NCBI GenBank assembly: GCA_020047815.1
Contig: JAIFNG010000019.1
Coordinates: 1 to 34,722 of the forward strand
DNA length: 34,722 nucleotides
Direction: 5' to 3'
DNA from: Anaerolinea sp.
GTDB lineage: Bacteria > Chloroflexota > Anaerolineae > Anaerolineales > Villigracilaceae
Every line of letters begins with the position of its first letter. The first letter of the stretch is position 1. The notes under the pieces are model-generated. The model ran no database searches. It was not told where the DNA came from and saw only the letters and a list, made by a program, of their open reading frames with translations. Made by a program: the position numbers and the translations under genes. Of this stretch, positions 17,760-25,965 are shown one piece after another.

Positions 17760-18857
17760 CTAAACGATGGCGAGTCCAGTCAGCATGGCAAAGCCGCGCC
17801 CGTTTCGCATCCACATCTCCACGGGATGCTCGCGGATATAACCATGTCCGCCAAGGATTTGTACCCCGCGATCAGTAACCATCATCACCATATCGGCCGC
17901 GCCTGTAACAGCGAGAAAAGCATCTTTTATAGCGCCTTCCTTCCCTGTATCTAATTTCCATGCGGCTTCCCAGGTAAGCAGGCGGATGGCCTCTATTTCT
18001 GTAGCCATTTCTGCAAGCATGAAGGCAATCGCTTGCTTTTGCGCGACTTTGACACCAAATACATCGCGGTCTTTGGCGTAATTCATGGAATATTCAAAAG
18101 ACGCTTTAGCCACACCAACCGCTGCTGCTGCAGAGGCAATTCTCAACGAAGCCAGGATAAAATCGAAGTCATGACCTCCCTCTCCACCGAGGCGATTCGA
18201 CACAGGCACTTTTACACAATCCAACTTGACTCGATACAGTGGTAATGCATTCAAACTCATTAACTTCTCACGGTCATCTGAAACAGATAATCCTGCTGCG
18301 TCTTTGGGAACGATGAAACCCTGAGTACTTCCTTCAAAATTCGCGTAAACAAGTATGGCTTCGGCATCTTTTGCATAGGGGACAAAGGCCTTTTCTCCAC
18401 TAATAATGTAATCACCACCTTCGACAATAGCTGTGGTGAGAAGGTCATTCGCATCAAAATCATATGCGTATTCAATTAACGCAGCTGTATACGGCGCCCA
18501 ATCTCCCTCGATCACTTTAGGCAGGAATTCCTTTTTCTGTTCTTCGCTACCGGCCAACAATATTGGAGTTGCGAACAGAGACGGGGTCATCAATGCCAGC
18601 ATTCCAGCAAGGTCGCCAAATGCCAACTCCTCCACTGCCAACACACCTGTAACAGCAGAACGATCACCAAACCCGCTGTAGGCTTCAGGGATGGAGGCTT
18701 GTAGTAACCCAATTTCCCATCCCTTACTTATTAGTTTCTTTGGCAGCATGCAACTCTCCTCCGCGTCATGAGCAGCCAAACGCAAATCATTCTGCGCATA
18801 TTTCCCGATCGCATCCACCAACATTTTTTGCTCTTCATTTGGCTCAAACGAATACAT
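17760..18857 (-). CDS. Acyl-CoA dehydrogenase-like protein lacking the catalytic glutamate
   Basis: A 365-residue member of the acyl-CoA dehydrogenase fold: N-terminal helical domain, a diverged middle beta domain (AAL.EYAYDFDAND in place of the usual T-E-x-x-G-S-D flavin motif) and C-terminal domain with DRDVFGVKVAQKQAIAFMLAEMA and LGGHGYIREHPVEMWMRNGR. Where active enzymes read YEGT, this one reads MLTGLAIV and stops. The alternative base position on helix G (ILASLRIAS) also lacks Glu. It is shorter than usual (about 380-400). Adjacent catalytic and non-catalytic subunits forming heterotetramers are known for actinobacterial FadE pairs, so a structural or regulatory subunit role with its neighbour is inferred. 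The start ATG follows AAGGAG. Confidence 0.9.
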   Translation of the reverse strand: MYSFEPNEEQKMLVDAIGKYAQNDLRLAAHDAEESCMLPKKLISKGWEIGLLQASIPEAYSGFGDRSAVTGVLAVEELAFGDLAGMLALMTPSLFATPILLAGSEEQKKEFLPKVIEGDWAPYTAALIEYAYDFDANDLLTTAIVEGGDYIISGEKAFVPYAKDAEAILVYANFEGSTQGFIVPKDAAGLSVSDDREKLMSLNALPLYRVKLDCVKVPVSNRLGGEGGHDFDFILASLRIASAAAAVGVAKASFEYSMNYAKDRDVFGVKVAQKQAIAFMLAEMATEIEAIRLLTWEAAWKLDTGKEGAIKDAFLAVTGAADMVMMVTDRGVQILGGHGYIREHPVEMWMRNGRGFAMLTGLAIV

Positions 18858-18954
18858 TTTTTACTCTCCTTTATCGATCAAGGCGTCCTAAATAATGTTG
18901 AAGTGACAGCTCTCAATTCTTATAAATCACCTTCGACCCCGTTCAAGACGGAAA

Positions 18955-19515
18955 TTATTTCAATAGGCCATGAAACATCAGGTCGGCATATTCATCTGCA
19001 ATTTTTTCTATGGATTTATCTCCTTCCGGACGATACCAGGTTAACGTCCAGTTCATCATCCCCATCAAGGCGCGAATGGCTACACCTGAATCGGAACAGG
19101 TAAATATTCCCGCGGTCACACCTTCATCTATTACATTCCGCCATAATCTTTCAAACGCATCCCGCTGGGGAACATGCCTGGCATGCGATTTTTTATCAAG
19201 GGAACGGTGCTCAAACAGCAGAACAGATGAGAGATCAGAGTTGTCCGCCAGGGCGATCAGATATGCTTGCATCATCTGACGCAGTTTTTCGTCAGCGGGC
19301 ATAGCTTGAGCGGCTATGCCTGCGATGTGTTCGGTCAATAGGCCGAGGGCACGATCCAGAAGTTCCAGCAAAATTTCTTGTTTGGACGTGACGTGATGAT
19401 AAAGGCTTGCCTTCTGTAAATCCACCGCCTCTGCAATCGCAGACATGGACGCGCCATGAAATCCCTTCCGGCGAAATACCTGCGCAGCGGCATCGAGAAT
19501 ATCGTCCCTAGTCAT
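18955..19515 (-). CDS. TetR-family repressor, likely regulator of the beta-oxidation operon
   Basis: A 186-residue TetR protein. The N-terminal helix-turn-helix covers about residues 3-50 (RDDILDAAAQVFRRKGFHGASMSAIAE and SLYHHVTSKQEIL) and the rest is an all-helical ligand-binding domain. It is first in the operon, 97 bases ahead of the dehydrogenases, and has a perfect palindrome and strong promoter just upstream, so autorepression relieved by an acyl-CoA is the likely scheme. I chose ATG at 19515, five bases after GGAGA, rather than the TTG one codon earlier. Ligand identity is inference from gene neighbours. Confidence 0.93.
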   Translation of the reverse strand: MTRDDILDAAAQVFRRKGFHGASMSAIAEAVDLQKASLYHHVTSKQEILLELLDRALGLLTEHIAGIAAQAMPADEKLRQMMQAYLIALADNSDLSSVLLFEHRSLDKKSHARHVPQRDAFERLWRNVIDEGVTAGIFTCSDSGVAIRALMGMMNWTLTWYRPEGDKSIEKIADEYADLMFHGLLK

Positions 19516-19527
19516 CAAGTCTCCTTC

Positions 19528-19543
19528 CCTACCGAACGGTAGG
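19528..19543. promoter_or_regulatory. Palindromic TetR-type operator
   Basis: CCTACCGAACGGTAGG is a palindrome with 7-bp arms around a 2-base AA centre. It covers the expected transcription start and leader of the tetR-led operon, between the -10 box and the ribosome-binding site, a position that fits repression by the TetR protein encoded immediately downstream. Confidence 0.7.
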
Positions 19544-19551
19544 TAGAGAAA

Positions 19552-19580
19552 AGTTTACTCCGCCCATTAATTAAAGTCAA
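19552..19580 (-). promoter_or_regulatory. Promoter of the tetR / beta-oxidation operon
   Basis: On the minus strand TTGACT (forward 19575-19580) and TAAACT (forward 19552-19557) are separated by exactly 17 bases, a near-consensus sigma-70 promoter. Start of transcription would fall beside or inside the palindrome at 19528-19543. Confidence 0.75.
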
Positions 19581-19627
19581 GCAAATAATACACATATCTA
19601 AACATCACAAATCCAGCGTAGAACCGT

Positions 19628-19650
19628 GCTGGATGCCAGCGCGTTATAAT
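19628..19650 (+). promoter_or_regulatory. Possible promoter with palindrome upstream of the DUF2804 gene
   Basis: A TATAAT box at 19645-19650 is preceded by GCTGG-ATG-CCAGC (19628-19640), a palindrome in the -35/-10 spacer where a regulator could bind. A second palindrome, TGAAGT-AAT-ACTTCA, lies at 19735-19749. Transcription from this box would leave a leader of about 130 bases before the ATG at 19787. No clear -35 box. Confidence 0.35.
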
Positions 19651-19786
19651 ATATGAAGAGGCCCCACCTATACAAACGATTCAATATGTGTCCTCAACAC
19701 AAACCTATGCAAAGAAATTTACAGAATGGCACTCTGAAGTAATACTTCAACTCTTAGCATAAAAAATAATTTCCTTTAGAGAGAAC

Positions 19787-20821
19787 ATGCAAACAGAACT
19801 TACTCAACCGGGTCCATTGCTTCGAACTGATGGCAAACCTGCCCAGATCGGATGGGCACGCCAGCCCATCCTTGACTGTAATCTCGAACTCGCAGATTTC
19901 TACTCCCTCAAACCTCTACAGCGTTTTCGCATAAAACGTTGGGACTATTATGCTGTGTTCAGCCCCAATCGATTCTTTTCCGCTACGATCGCGGACCTCG
20001 GCTATGCGGGCAACCTTTTCGTTTACACAATGGATTTTAAAACTGGAGAACTCCATGAGGAAGGACTAATCGTTCCATTTGGAAAAGGAGCGGATCTACC
20101 ACGTAACTCAAACGAGGGGGACAGTCACTTTGCAGACAAACGCCTCAAATTGGATTTCAGCCTATTCCCCGATCATCGACATTTATCCATCTCTTGGGAT
20201 GCTTTCCATGACAAGCGTGGAATTCATGCAGAGATTGATCTGCAAACACCACCCGGTTACGAGTCGATGAACATTGTCATCCCCATCGGACAGAAACGCT
20301 TCTACTATAACCGAAAGATCAACTGTCTACCTGCCAGTGGATTTATTAAATATGGTGATCTGACCGAGACCCTCGATGCTGCCACCTGCCTAGGCTCACT
20401 GGATTGGGGACGCGGCGTCTGGGAATATCAATCATTTTGGAATTGGGCAAGCGCATCAGGCTTCCAACCCGATGGGCGTAGCATTGGACTAAACTTAGGC
20501 TGTGGATTTGGCGATCTTTCGAAAGCAGGTGAAAACGCCCTCATCCTGAATAACCACATCAACAAGCTAGGCCTGGTCAAGTTTGATTATTCCTCTTGTG
20601 ATTACCTAAAGCCATGGAAGTTCAGCGATACAGAAGGGCGCCTCGGCCTTATTTTCACTCCATTTAAAGACCGTACAGCCGCCACAAACCTTGCCATTAT
20701 CACCAGTGAAGTCCATCAGGTATTTGGACGGTACAACGGGTTTGCAATAGCAGACAATGGTGAAAAGGTTCAAATCAAAGAGCTGATCGGTTTTGCGGAA
20801 GAACATCATGCCAGATGGTAA
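19787..20821 (+). CDS. DUF2804 family protein
   Basis: A 344-residue protein recognisable as DUF2804 by its length and motifs: an N-terminal GPLLRTDGKPAQIGWARQP, aromatic-rich KRWDYYAVFSPNRFFSATIADLGYAG, a central GSLDWGRGVWEYQSFWNWASASG and a late SNE-like region followed by FGRYNGF. No signal peptide or membrane helix. The biochemical role of the family is not established; the beta-rich sequence suggests a lipocalin/AttH-like barrel. It is divergent from the tetR-led fatty-acid operon (271 bases between starts), which weakly suggests lipid-related function. The ribosome-binding site is weak (AGAGAG). Confidence 0.85.
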   Translation: MQTELTQPGPLLRTDGKPAQIGWARQPILDCNLELADFYSLKPLQRFRIKRWDYYAVFSPNRFFSATIADLGYAGNLFVYTMDFKTGELHEEGLIVPFGKGADLPRNSNEGDSHFADKRLKLDFSLFPDHRHLSISWDAFHDKRGIHAEIDLQTPPGYESMNIVIPIGQKRFYYNRKINCLPASGFIKYGDLTETLDAATCLGSLDWGRGVWEYQSFWNWASASGFQPDGRSIGLNLGCGFGDLSKAGENALILNNHINKLGLVKFDYSSCDYLKPWKFSDTEGRLGLIFTPFKDRTAATNLAIITSEVHQVFGRYNGFAIADNGEKVQIKELIGFAEEHHARW

Positions 20822-20837
20822 TTCCATGAACACAACC

Positions 20838-20864
20838 CGGGAAAAGGATTTTCAATCCCGTTTT
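20838..20864 (+). terminator. Weak hairpin after the DUF2804 gene
   Basis: CGGGA (20838-20842) pairs with TCCCG (20856-20860), followed by TTTT. The stem is only five base pairs, so this is a tentative terminator. Confidence 0.3.
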
Positions 20865-21100
20865 CCAGATATCAACCCACCTTGCATCATATACACACAA
20901 ATGACAAACATGGAAATCGAGAGCAGTGGTAACTGATATCTAGCCGCAAATAAAAAAGACGATATCTGAAAAATACCAAGCCAAGGCGTGCTAAATTGCT
21001 TGGCGTTGGAAGTAATCCACAATCCGTAACAAATCATCTCTGAGGCTCCCCTTTCCTTAAGCATTCCCAAGCAGATTCCCAAAACCGCCCCCGGATGCAT
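20852..21100 (-). CDS. Possible small hydrophobic protein (low confidence)
   Basis: A frame of 82 codons from ATG 21100, or about 60 from an internal ATG preceded by AGGAAAGGGGAG, would encode a protein with one or two hydrophobic segments (GIFQISSFLFAARYQLPLLS, then ISMFVICVYMMQGGLIS). No family recognised. It occupies the 311-base space between the DUF2804 and uridine kinase genes, where no other gene fits. It may be a chance frame. Confidence 0.3.
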   Translation of the reverse strand: MHPGAVLGICLGMLKERGASEMICYGLWITSNAKQFSTPWLGIFQISSFLFAARYQLPLLSISMFVICVYMMQGGLISGKRD

Positions 21101-21116
21101 TTAGAGCCGTTTTGTT

Positions 21117-21125
21117 TGCTATAAT
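21117..21125 (+). promoter_or_regulatory. Extended -10 promoter of the uridine kinase gene, leaderless geometry
   Basis: TGCTATAAT is a perfect extended -10 element. The udk ATG at 21133 begins seven bases after it, at the expected transcription start, and no Shine-Dalgarno is present, so the mRNA is probably leaderless. Confidence 0.65.
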
Positions 21126-21132
21126 TAGAAAC

Positions 21133-21756
21133 ATGAGTCACACAACCCCATTGGTCATCGGCATCGCCGGCGGATCAGGTTCAGGCAAGACTACCGTTGC
21201 CCAGGAAATTCTCAATCGTGTTGGGGCGGATAGAATTGCATATCTCCAACACGACTCTTATTACAAGGATCTGAGCGGACTTCCTCCCACATTGCGGATG
21301 GAGGTTAATTTCGACCATCCACATTCCCTCGAGACAGAGTTACTGATCAAACATGTCATAGCTTTGCGTGATCATCAGCCCGTTGAAGTTCCCATCTATG
21401 ATTTCGCCACTCACAGCCGCACCACCCAGACATTCAGTGTTACACCGCGTGGCGTCGTTTTGGTCGAGGGAATTTTGATCTTTGCCGAACCGGAATTACG
21501 AAAATTATTCGACGTAAAGATTTTTGTTGACACTGATTCTGACGTAAGATTTATTCGCAGATTGCATCGTGATATTACCGAGCGCAGCCGCACGACCGAA
21601 TCGGTCATCAAACAATACCAGGCGACTGTACGCCCGATGCACCTCGAATTCGTCGAACCATCCAAAAGATATGCAGATGTAATTATCCCCGAAGGCGGAC
21701 ATAACATCGCCGCTTTGGATATGGTTGTAGCAAGAATTGAAACATTATTAAAGTGA
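21133..21756 (+). CDS. udk: Uridine kinase
   Basis: A 207-residue pyrimidine salvage kinase that phosphorylates uridine and cytidine to UMP and CMP. Walker A is G13-GSGSGKT-T21; other family marks are the LQHDSYYKDL and FDHPHSLETELL segments, PIYDFATHSRT, VEGILIF and RFIRRLHRDITERSR. Length is standard (about 205-213). I chose ATG 21133 over an in-frame TTG at 21112, because that upstream codon overlaps the promoter and the extra residues are not family-like. The cyclophilin gene follows after 16 bases. Confidence 0.95.
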   Translation: MSHTTPLVIGIAGGSGSGKTTVAQEILNRVGADRIAYLQHDSYYKDLSGLPPTLRMEVNFDHPHSLETELLIKHVIALRDHQPVEVPIYDFATHSRTTQTFSVTPRGVVLVEGILIFAEPELRKLFDVKIFVDTDSDVRFIRRLHRDITERSRTTESVIKQYQATVRPMHLEFVEPSKRYADVIIPEGGHNIAALDMVVARIETLLK

Positions 21757-21772
21757 AAAAGGAGATTTTTGA

Positions 21773-22282
21773 ATGGCAAAACAATGGATGACCCCACCCG
21801 TAATGCAGATAGACCCAATGAAGAAATACAGAGCTCACATGGAAACCGACAAAGGAATAATGGTCATTGAATTATTCGCGGATAAGACTCCGACTACTGT
21901 TAATAATTTCGTTTTCCTCTCACGCGAAGGATTTTATGAGAACGTCATCTTCCATCGAGTAATTTCTGACTTCATGGTGCAGGGTGGTGACCCGACCGGC
22001 ACAGGCAGGGGTGGACCTGGCTACAAATTCGGGGATGAATTTCACCCAAGTTTGAAGCACGATAAGCAGGGCATCCTCTCAATGGCAAATGCTGGTCCCG
22101 GCACAAATGGCTCTCAATTTTTCATTACCCACGGTCCCACGCCGCACCTGAATGGCAAACACACAGTTTTTGGTCAAGTTGTGGAAGGGTTGGATGTGTT
22201 AATGTCCATCCCGGAACGTGACCCTGGTAATTTCAAAGCCCCGGCAGTAAAGATCATCCGTGTCACCATCGAAGAAGTCTAA
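21773..22282 (+). CDS. Cyclophilin-type peptidyl-prolyl cis-trans isomerase
   Basis: A 169-residue cytoplasmic cyclophilin that speeds proline isomerisation during folding. Active-site motifs are all visible: [21 protein letters not shown] (catalytic Arg in FHRV), [17 protein letters not shown] and [11 protein letters not shown]. There is no signal peptide. The start ATG has AAGGAG seven bases ahead. It is co-directional with udk, and its 3' end overlaps the next gene by 23 bases. Confidence 0.96.
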   Translation: MAKQWMTPPVMQIDPMKKYRAHMETDKGIMVIELFADKTPTTVNNFVFLSREGFYENVIFHRVISDFMVQGGDPTGTGRGGPGYKFGDEFHPSLKHDKQGILSMANAGPGTNGSQFFITHGPTPHLNGKHTVFGQVVEGLDVLMSIPERDPGNFKAPAVKIIRVTIEEV

Positions 22283-22883
22283 ATCGAGGAAGGAATTTTC
22301 CCCAAACGCTGAAACAAAGCCAATTCAGGATCTTAAGAAATCCGGGATTGGCTTTGCCTTTTTACGCATCCTTGTTCTTGCCATCGTAATTGGGATTACT
22401 GTCTATATCTATAGTATCCGTCAGAGAGTGGATGATTTTGCGGCGTACGGTTATCCCGGTATATTCCTCGTAATGTTGATGGCAAATGCCACCGTCATCA
22501 TCCCAGCGCCAGGAGTAGCGGTGGTGTTTGCCATGGGTGATATTTTCAACCCTATTTTTGTTGCTCTTGCCGCTGGGACGGGAGGTGCAATAGGGGAACT
22601 TTCAGGTTACATGGCAGGCTTCAGCGGCCAGGCGATCGTCGAAAATACACAGACATACAATCGCGTTTTACCCTGGGTTGAAAAATACGGTGCTTGGACA
22701 ATCCTGGTTCTCTCTGCGATTCCAAATCCTTTTTTTGACCTCGCAGGGATCGCTGCGGGCGTTGCCAAAATTCCAATCTGGAAATTTCTGCTATTCTGCT
22801 GGGTGGGGCAAATATTGAAGATGGCGTTATTCGCTTTTGCGGGTGCATATTCCATAGATTGGATAACAGGAGTAATTAAATAA
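22260..22883 (+). CDS. VTT/DedA-like (SNARE-associated) membrane protein
   Basis: A 207-residue membrane protein. A basic N-terminus (about residues 1-27) leads to a first helix ([18 protein letters not shown]), then a VTT-type core with [40 protein letters not shown] and [32 protein letters not shown]. The re-entrant-loop pattern and Pro/Gly motifs fit DedA/TMEM41 proteins, which act in lipid scrambling or membrane homeostasis. GTG at 22260 overlaps the cyclophilin end; no later ATG precedes the membrane core, so the overlap seems real. Confidence 0.85.
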   Translation: MSPSKKSKSRKEFSPNAETKPIQDLKKSGIGFAFLRILVLAIVIGITVYIYSIRQRVDDFAAYGYPGIFLVMLMANATVIIPAPGVAVVFAMGDIFNPIFVALAAGTGGAIGELSGYMAGFSGQAIVENTQTYNRVLPWVEKYGAWTILVLSAIPNPFFDLAGIAAGVAKIPIWKFLLFCWVGQILKMALFAFAGAYSIDWITGVIK

Positions 22884-22970
22884 ACTCCTGATGCCCCCCC
22901 CTTGAGGCATCGACCCATCTAAATTGGTTTCCAAAGGTCATCGGGGCATTTTCTTGTGAACGGAGAGGAA

Positions 22971-24329
22971 ATGAGCGACTATAAAAAATATGATTCCTAC
23001 CTCGAGAAAAATCTTGTCCAAAGTCTTTCAGAGCTATCAACTTACGTAGCACAACCAAGCATTAGCGCACAAAACCTGGGATTGAAGGAGTGTGCCCAAC
23101 TTGTGAAAGATATGCTGGAAAAGCGCGGCTTCAACACAGAAGTTATGGTGACTGATGGTGCGCCGGTGGTATATGGGGAGAGAAAAGGTAAAGGCGATAA
23201 GACCCTGCTCATCTACAATCACTACGATGTCCAGCCGCCAGAGCCATTGGAGTTATGGGAATCCCCACCCTTTGAGCCGGAAATTCGCGCGGGAAAGATG
23301 TATGGGCGTGGGGTCAGTGATGATAAGAGCCACCTCACGGCGCGGTTATTTGCCATCGATTCGATCCTCAGCACAGAAGGTGAACTTCCCTGTAATATAA
23401 AGTTCATCATCGAAGGAGAGGAGGAAACCTCAAGTGAACATCTACACGAATTTATTTCCAATAACCTGGATAAACTTAAATCCGACGCTTGCATTTGGGA
23501 ATTCGGCGGTGTGGACCACCGGGATATACCCATGCAATATCTTGGATTGCGCGGTATTTGTTATGTTGAACTAGAAGTGGAATCACTTGGCACTGACGTT
23601 CACTCAGGATTGGGCGGCAGCATATTGCCCAATGCAGCGTGGAGACTGACCTGGGCATTGAACAGTCTGAAGGGAGTCGATGAACATATCCTTATCCCCG
23701 GCTTTTACGATGAAGTAGTTCCTCCATCCGCCCGGGACCGTGAATTAATGGATGAACTCCCTGATTTTGCCGATGAATACAAGAAGCGATACGGCGCAAG
23801 CAGGTTTATCAAAGGGCTAACTGGTGGCACCGAACTCAAGATTGAAGAGGTCTTCACTCCAACTTGCACCATCTGCGGGTTAACAAGCGGATACCAGGGA
23901 GTAGGGCAAAAAACCGTACAGCCGGCGAGTGCATCTGCAAAGGTGGATTTTCGCCTCGTTCCAAATCAGAAACCTGACGACATCCTCAAAAAACTCCGCG
24001 CCCATCTCGATGAGCAAGGTTTTGATGATGTTAAAATACATTATTGGGGAGGCGAACCTGCCGCCCGCACCGATCCAGACGACCCATTTATCAAAATAGT
24101 TGTTGATACCTCGACAGAAGTTTATGGAAAACCGATGGAAATTACCCCAATGATTGGCGGATCTGGACCCAATTATCCGTTTGTACATGACCTTGGCTTG
24201 CCCGTCGCAACAATGGGACACGGTTATCCTGACACAAAAGCCCACGCCCCTAATGAAAACATCCGGATCGATTTATACCTTCAGCATGCAAAACACATGG
24301 CGCGAGTGATTCTTAATTTCACGAAATAA
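22971..24329 (+). CDS. M20-family metallopeptidase (dipeptidase/carboxypeptidase type)
   Basis: A 452-residue zinc hydrolase of the M20 family, ArgE/DapE/carnosinase group. Seen: metal ligand H84 in NHYDVQPPEPLELW, D86, bridging Asp in GRGVSDDKSH (about D117), general base E151 with ligand E152 in IIEGEEETSS, the dimerisation/lid domain (about 195-310) and late ligand His in GHGYPDTKAHAPNE. Extent and motifs fit dipeptidases acting on short peptides. I chose ATG 22971, with GGAG at 22962-22965, over GTG 22956. It is cytoplasmic, with no signal peptide. Substrate not determinable. Confidence 0.94.
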   Translation: MSDYKKYDSYLEKNLVQSLSELSTYVAQPSISAQNLGLKECAQLVKDMLEKRGFNTEVMVTDGAPVVYGERKGKGDKTLLIYNHYDVQPPEPLELWESPPFEPEIRAGKMYGRGVSDDKSHLTARLFAIDSILSTEGELPCNIKFIIEGEEETSSEHLHEFISNNLDKLKSDACIWEFGGVDHRDIPMQYLGLRGICYVELEVESLGTDVHSGLGGSILPNAAWRLTWALNSLKGVDEHILIPGFYDEVVPPSARDRELMDELPDFADEYKKRYGASRFIKGLTGGTELKIEEVFTPTCTICGLTSGYQGVGQKTVQPASASAKVDFRLVPNQKPDDILKKLRAHLDEQGFDDVKIHYWGGEPAARTDPDDPFIKIVVDTSTEVYGKPMEITPMIGGSGPNYPFVHDLGLPVATMGHGYPDTKAHAPNENIRIDLYLQHAKHMARVILNFTK

Positions 24330-24380
24330 AATCCCGCATATCCTCTCAAATTTTATGACTTCTTTTTTACAAATTACACG

Positions 24381-24386
24381 TATAAT
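24381..24386 (+). promoter_or_regulatory. Probable -10 box for the CBS-ACT gene
   Basis: TATAAT at 24381-24386, with a weak TGACTT 19 bases upstream, lies 56 bases before the ATG at 24443. A GGAGG ribosome-binding site is at 24433-24437. Confidence 0.45.
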
Positions 24387-24442
24387 GTACCCATAGCGAA
24401 TTACCAAAATTACTTCTAAACACAACATATTTGGAGGCAAAA

Positions 24443-25078
24443 ATGTTTGTAGGCGAAAGAATGTCCCACCCCGTTATTTCAGTTGCACCAGAAACACCCG
24501 TCCATGATGCCCTGGCAATGTTCAAAAAGGAACACATCCGCCGAGCACCAGTTATCAAAGACGGAAAACTGTTAGGCATCGTAACAGAAAACGATCTGCT
24601 AAATGCCTCGCCATCCCGGGCAACCACATTAAGCGTCTGGGAGATGAACTACTTGATGAGCAAAGTGACCGTAAGACAGGTCATGAGTAAAAAAGTAAAA
24701 TCCATAGGTGTAGACACCCCAATTGAAGAAGCTGCGCGCCTCATGGTTGATTCAAAAATTGGTGGAATGCCAGTTACTCGTGAAGGCAAAATTGTTGGGA
24801 TGATCACAGAAACAGACCTGTTCAAGGTATTCCTTGAGTTGATGGGTGCACGCGAAAAAGGCGTACGCGTCAGTGCTCTCGTGGAAGATAAACCAGGTCA
24901 ACTTGTGAAGATTTCAAAAGCCATCACCGATGCAGGTGGCAACTTCATAGCATTCGGTATGTTCTCTGGACCAGACACGAGTACGAAAATGGTCACCTTC
25001 AAAATTGCAGGGCTTAAAAAAGACGATGTAAAAAAGGTTTTGGACACCGTCGTAAAGAAATTCCTTGATATAAGATAA
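24443..25078 (+). CDS. CBS-CBS-ACT domain protein (AcuB-like)
   Basis: A 211-residue regulatory protein with two CBS motifs (about residues 1-57, FVGERMSHPVISVAPETPV, and 75-135, VRQVMSKKVKSIGVDTPIEEA) and a C-terminal ACT-like domain (about 140-211, VRVSALVEDKPGQLVKISKAI). CBS pairs typically bind adenine nucleotides, and ACT domains bind amino acids or other small ligands. The layout matches AcuB proteins, but no acetoin genes are nearby, so the regulated process is unknown. ATG 24443 is chosen for its perfect GGAGG at five bases. The gene ends at a bidirectional terminator. Confidence 0.92.
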   Translation: MFVGERMSHPVISVAPETPVHDALAMFKKEHIRRAPVIKDGKLLGIVTENDLLNASPSRATTLSVWEMNYLMSKVTVRQVMSKKVKSIGVDTPIEEAARLMVDSKIGGMPVTREGKIVGMITETDLFKVFLELMGAREKGVRVSALVEDKPGQLVKISKAITDAGGNFIAFGMFSGPDTSTKMVTFKIAGLKKDDVKKVLDTVVKKFLDIR

Positions 25079-25084
25079 CAGACG

Positions 25085-25125
25085 AATAAAATAACGCTGA
25101 CTTTTTGGGTCAGCGTTATTTTATT
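25085..25125. terminator. Bidirectional intrinsic terminator
   Basis: A perfect 17-bp stem (25085-25101 and 25109-25125) with a 7-base loop and A/T-rich outer arms sits between convergent genes and overlaps the rluB stop codon by two bases. Confidence 0.9.
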
Positions 25126-25957
25126 AATAATGTGCTTTTTTCGAAGGCTTTCCGTCTCTATTGGAAATCGGTCTTTTCGGTTTATCTTTTGACACTGGTT
25201 TCTGCGCGGGTCTACGTGAATATTTAACCACGGGCTTTGGTGCCTTCTCCTTCCCCTTCAATTCAGCAATTTCATCTGCAGTTAAATACCGCCATTGACG
25301 TGGCTTAAGGCTTCCAAGCTTTAATGTGCCAATTCGCAGGCGAATGATCTTCACAACAGGCAAACCGAGCAATCTCCCAACTTCGCGGATCTGGCGTTTC
25401 TTGCCTTCACCCATTACCACACGGATCCACGCCCCTTTGCCAGAGGTGGACAGAAAATTGACTTCAGCAGGCGCGGTTTTATCACCGTCATCCAGTACCA
25501 CACCACGTCGCCATGCCTCAAATTGTTTTTCATCGGGTTTGCGTGCAACCAGTACGCGGTATTCCTTTTCGTGACCAAAGCGCGGGTGGGTTAATTTATT
25601 CGTCAACTCACCATCATTGGTCATGAGGATCAACCCCTCAGAATCCCAATCAAGCCGTCCAACAGGATATAAATGTCCATCGATGGGGATCAGGTCACGA
25701 ACAGTCTGACGATCATCATGTCCCTCAGCCGCAGAGAGTACATTGCGCGGCTTATAAAGGGCGATATAAGTCAAGGTCTCTGCCCTGGGTAAGGGCTTGC
25801 CATCCATCGTGACATTATCAACAGCAAGATCAGCTTTTTGACCAAGAACGGCAATCTGTCCGTTAACGCGTACACGCCCCGCGACGATAAATTCCTCGCA
25901 TGCACGACGGGATCCATATCCCGCTTGGGCAAGAAGTTTTTGTAATCGTTCCTGCAT
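25124..25957 (-). CDS. rluB: 23S rRNA pseudouridine synthase, RluB/RsuA family
   Basis: A 277-residue rRNA pseudouridine synthase. Residues 2-45 are an S4 RNA-binding domain (RLQKLLAQAGYGSRRACEEFI). The catalytic domain carries D103 in GRLDWDSEGLILMTNDG, ALYKP at about 66-70 and GEGKKRQIREVGRLLGLPV. The C-terminal 40 residues are strongly basic, a usual rRNA-binding tail. RluB versus another RsuA-family member is inferred from its position after scpB, which is conserved in many bacteria; scpB ends eight bases upstream. Confidence 0.92.
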   Translation of the reverse strand: MQERLQKLLAQAGYGSRRACEEFIVAGRVRVNGQIAVLGQKADLAVDNVTMDGKPLPRAETLTYIALYKPRNVLSAAEGHDDRQTVRDLIPIDGHLYPVGRLDWDSEGLILMTNDGELTNKLTHPRFGHEKEYRVLVARKPDEKQFEAWRRGVVLDDGDKTAPAEVNFLSTSGKGAWIRVVMGEGKKRQIREVGRLLGLPVVKIIRLRIGTLKLGSLKPRQWRYLTADEIAELKGKEKAPKPVVKYSRRPAQKPVSKDKPKRPISNRDGKPSKKAHY

Positions 25958-25965
25958 AAGGTCAA

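Noticed and set aside
22890..22911. GATGCC...GGCATC hairpin with a run of C after the VTT gene
   Set aside because: Short stem and no T-tract; not enough to call a terminator.
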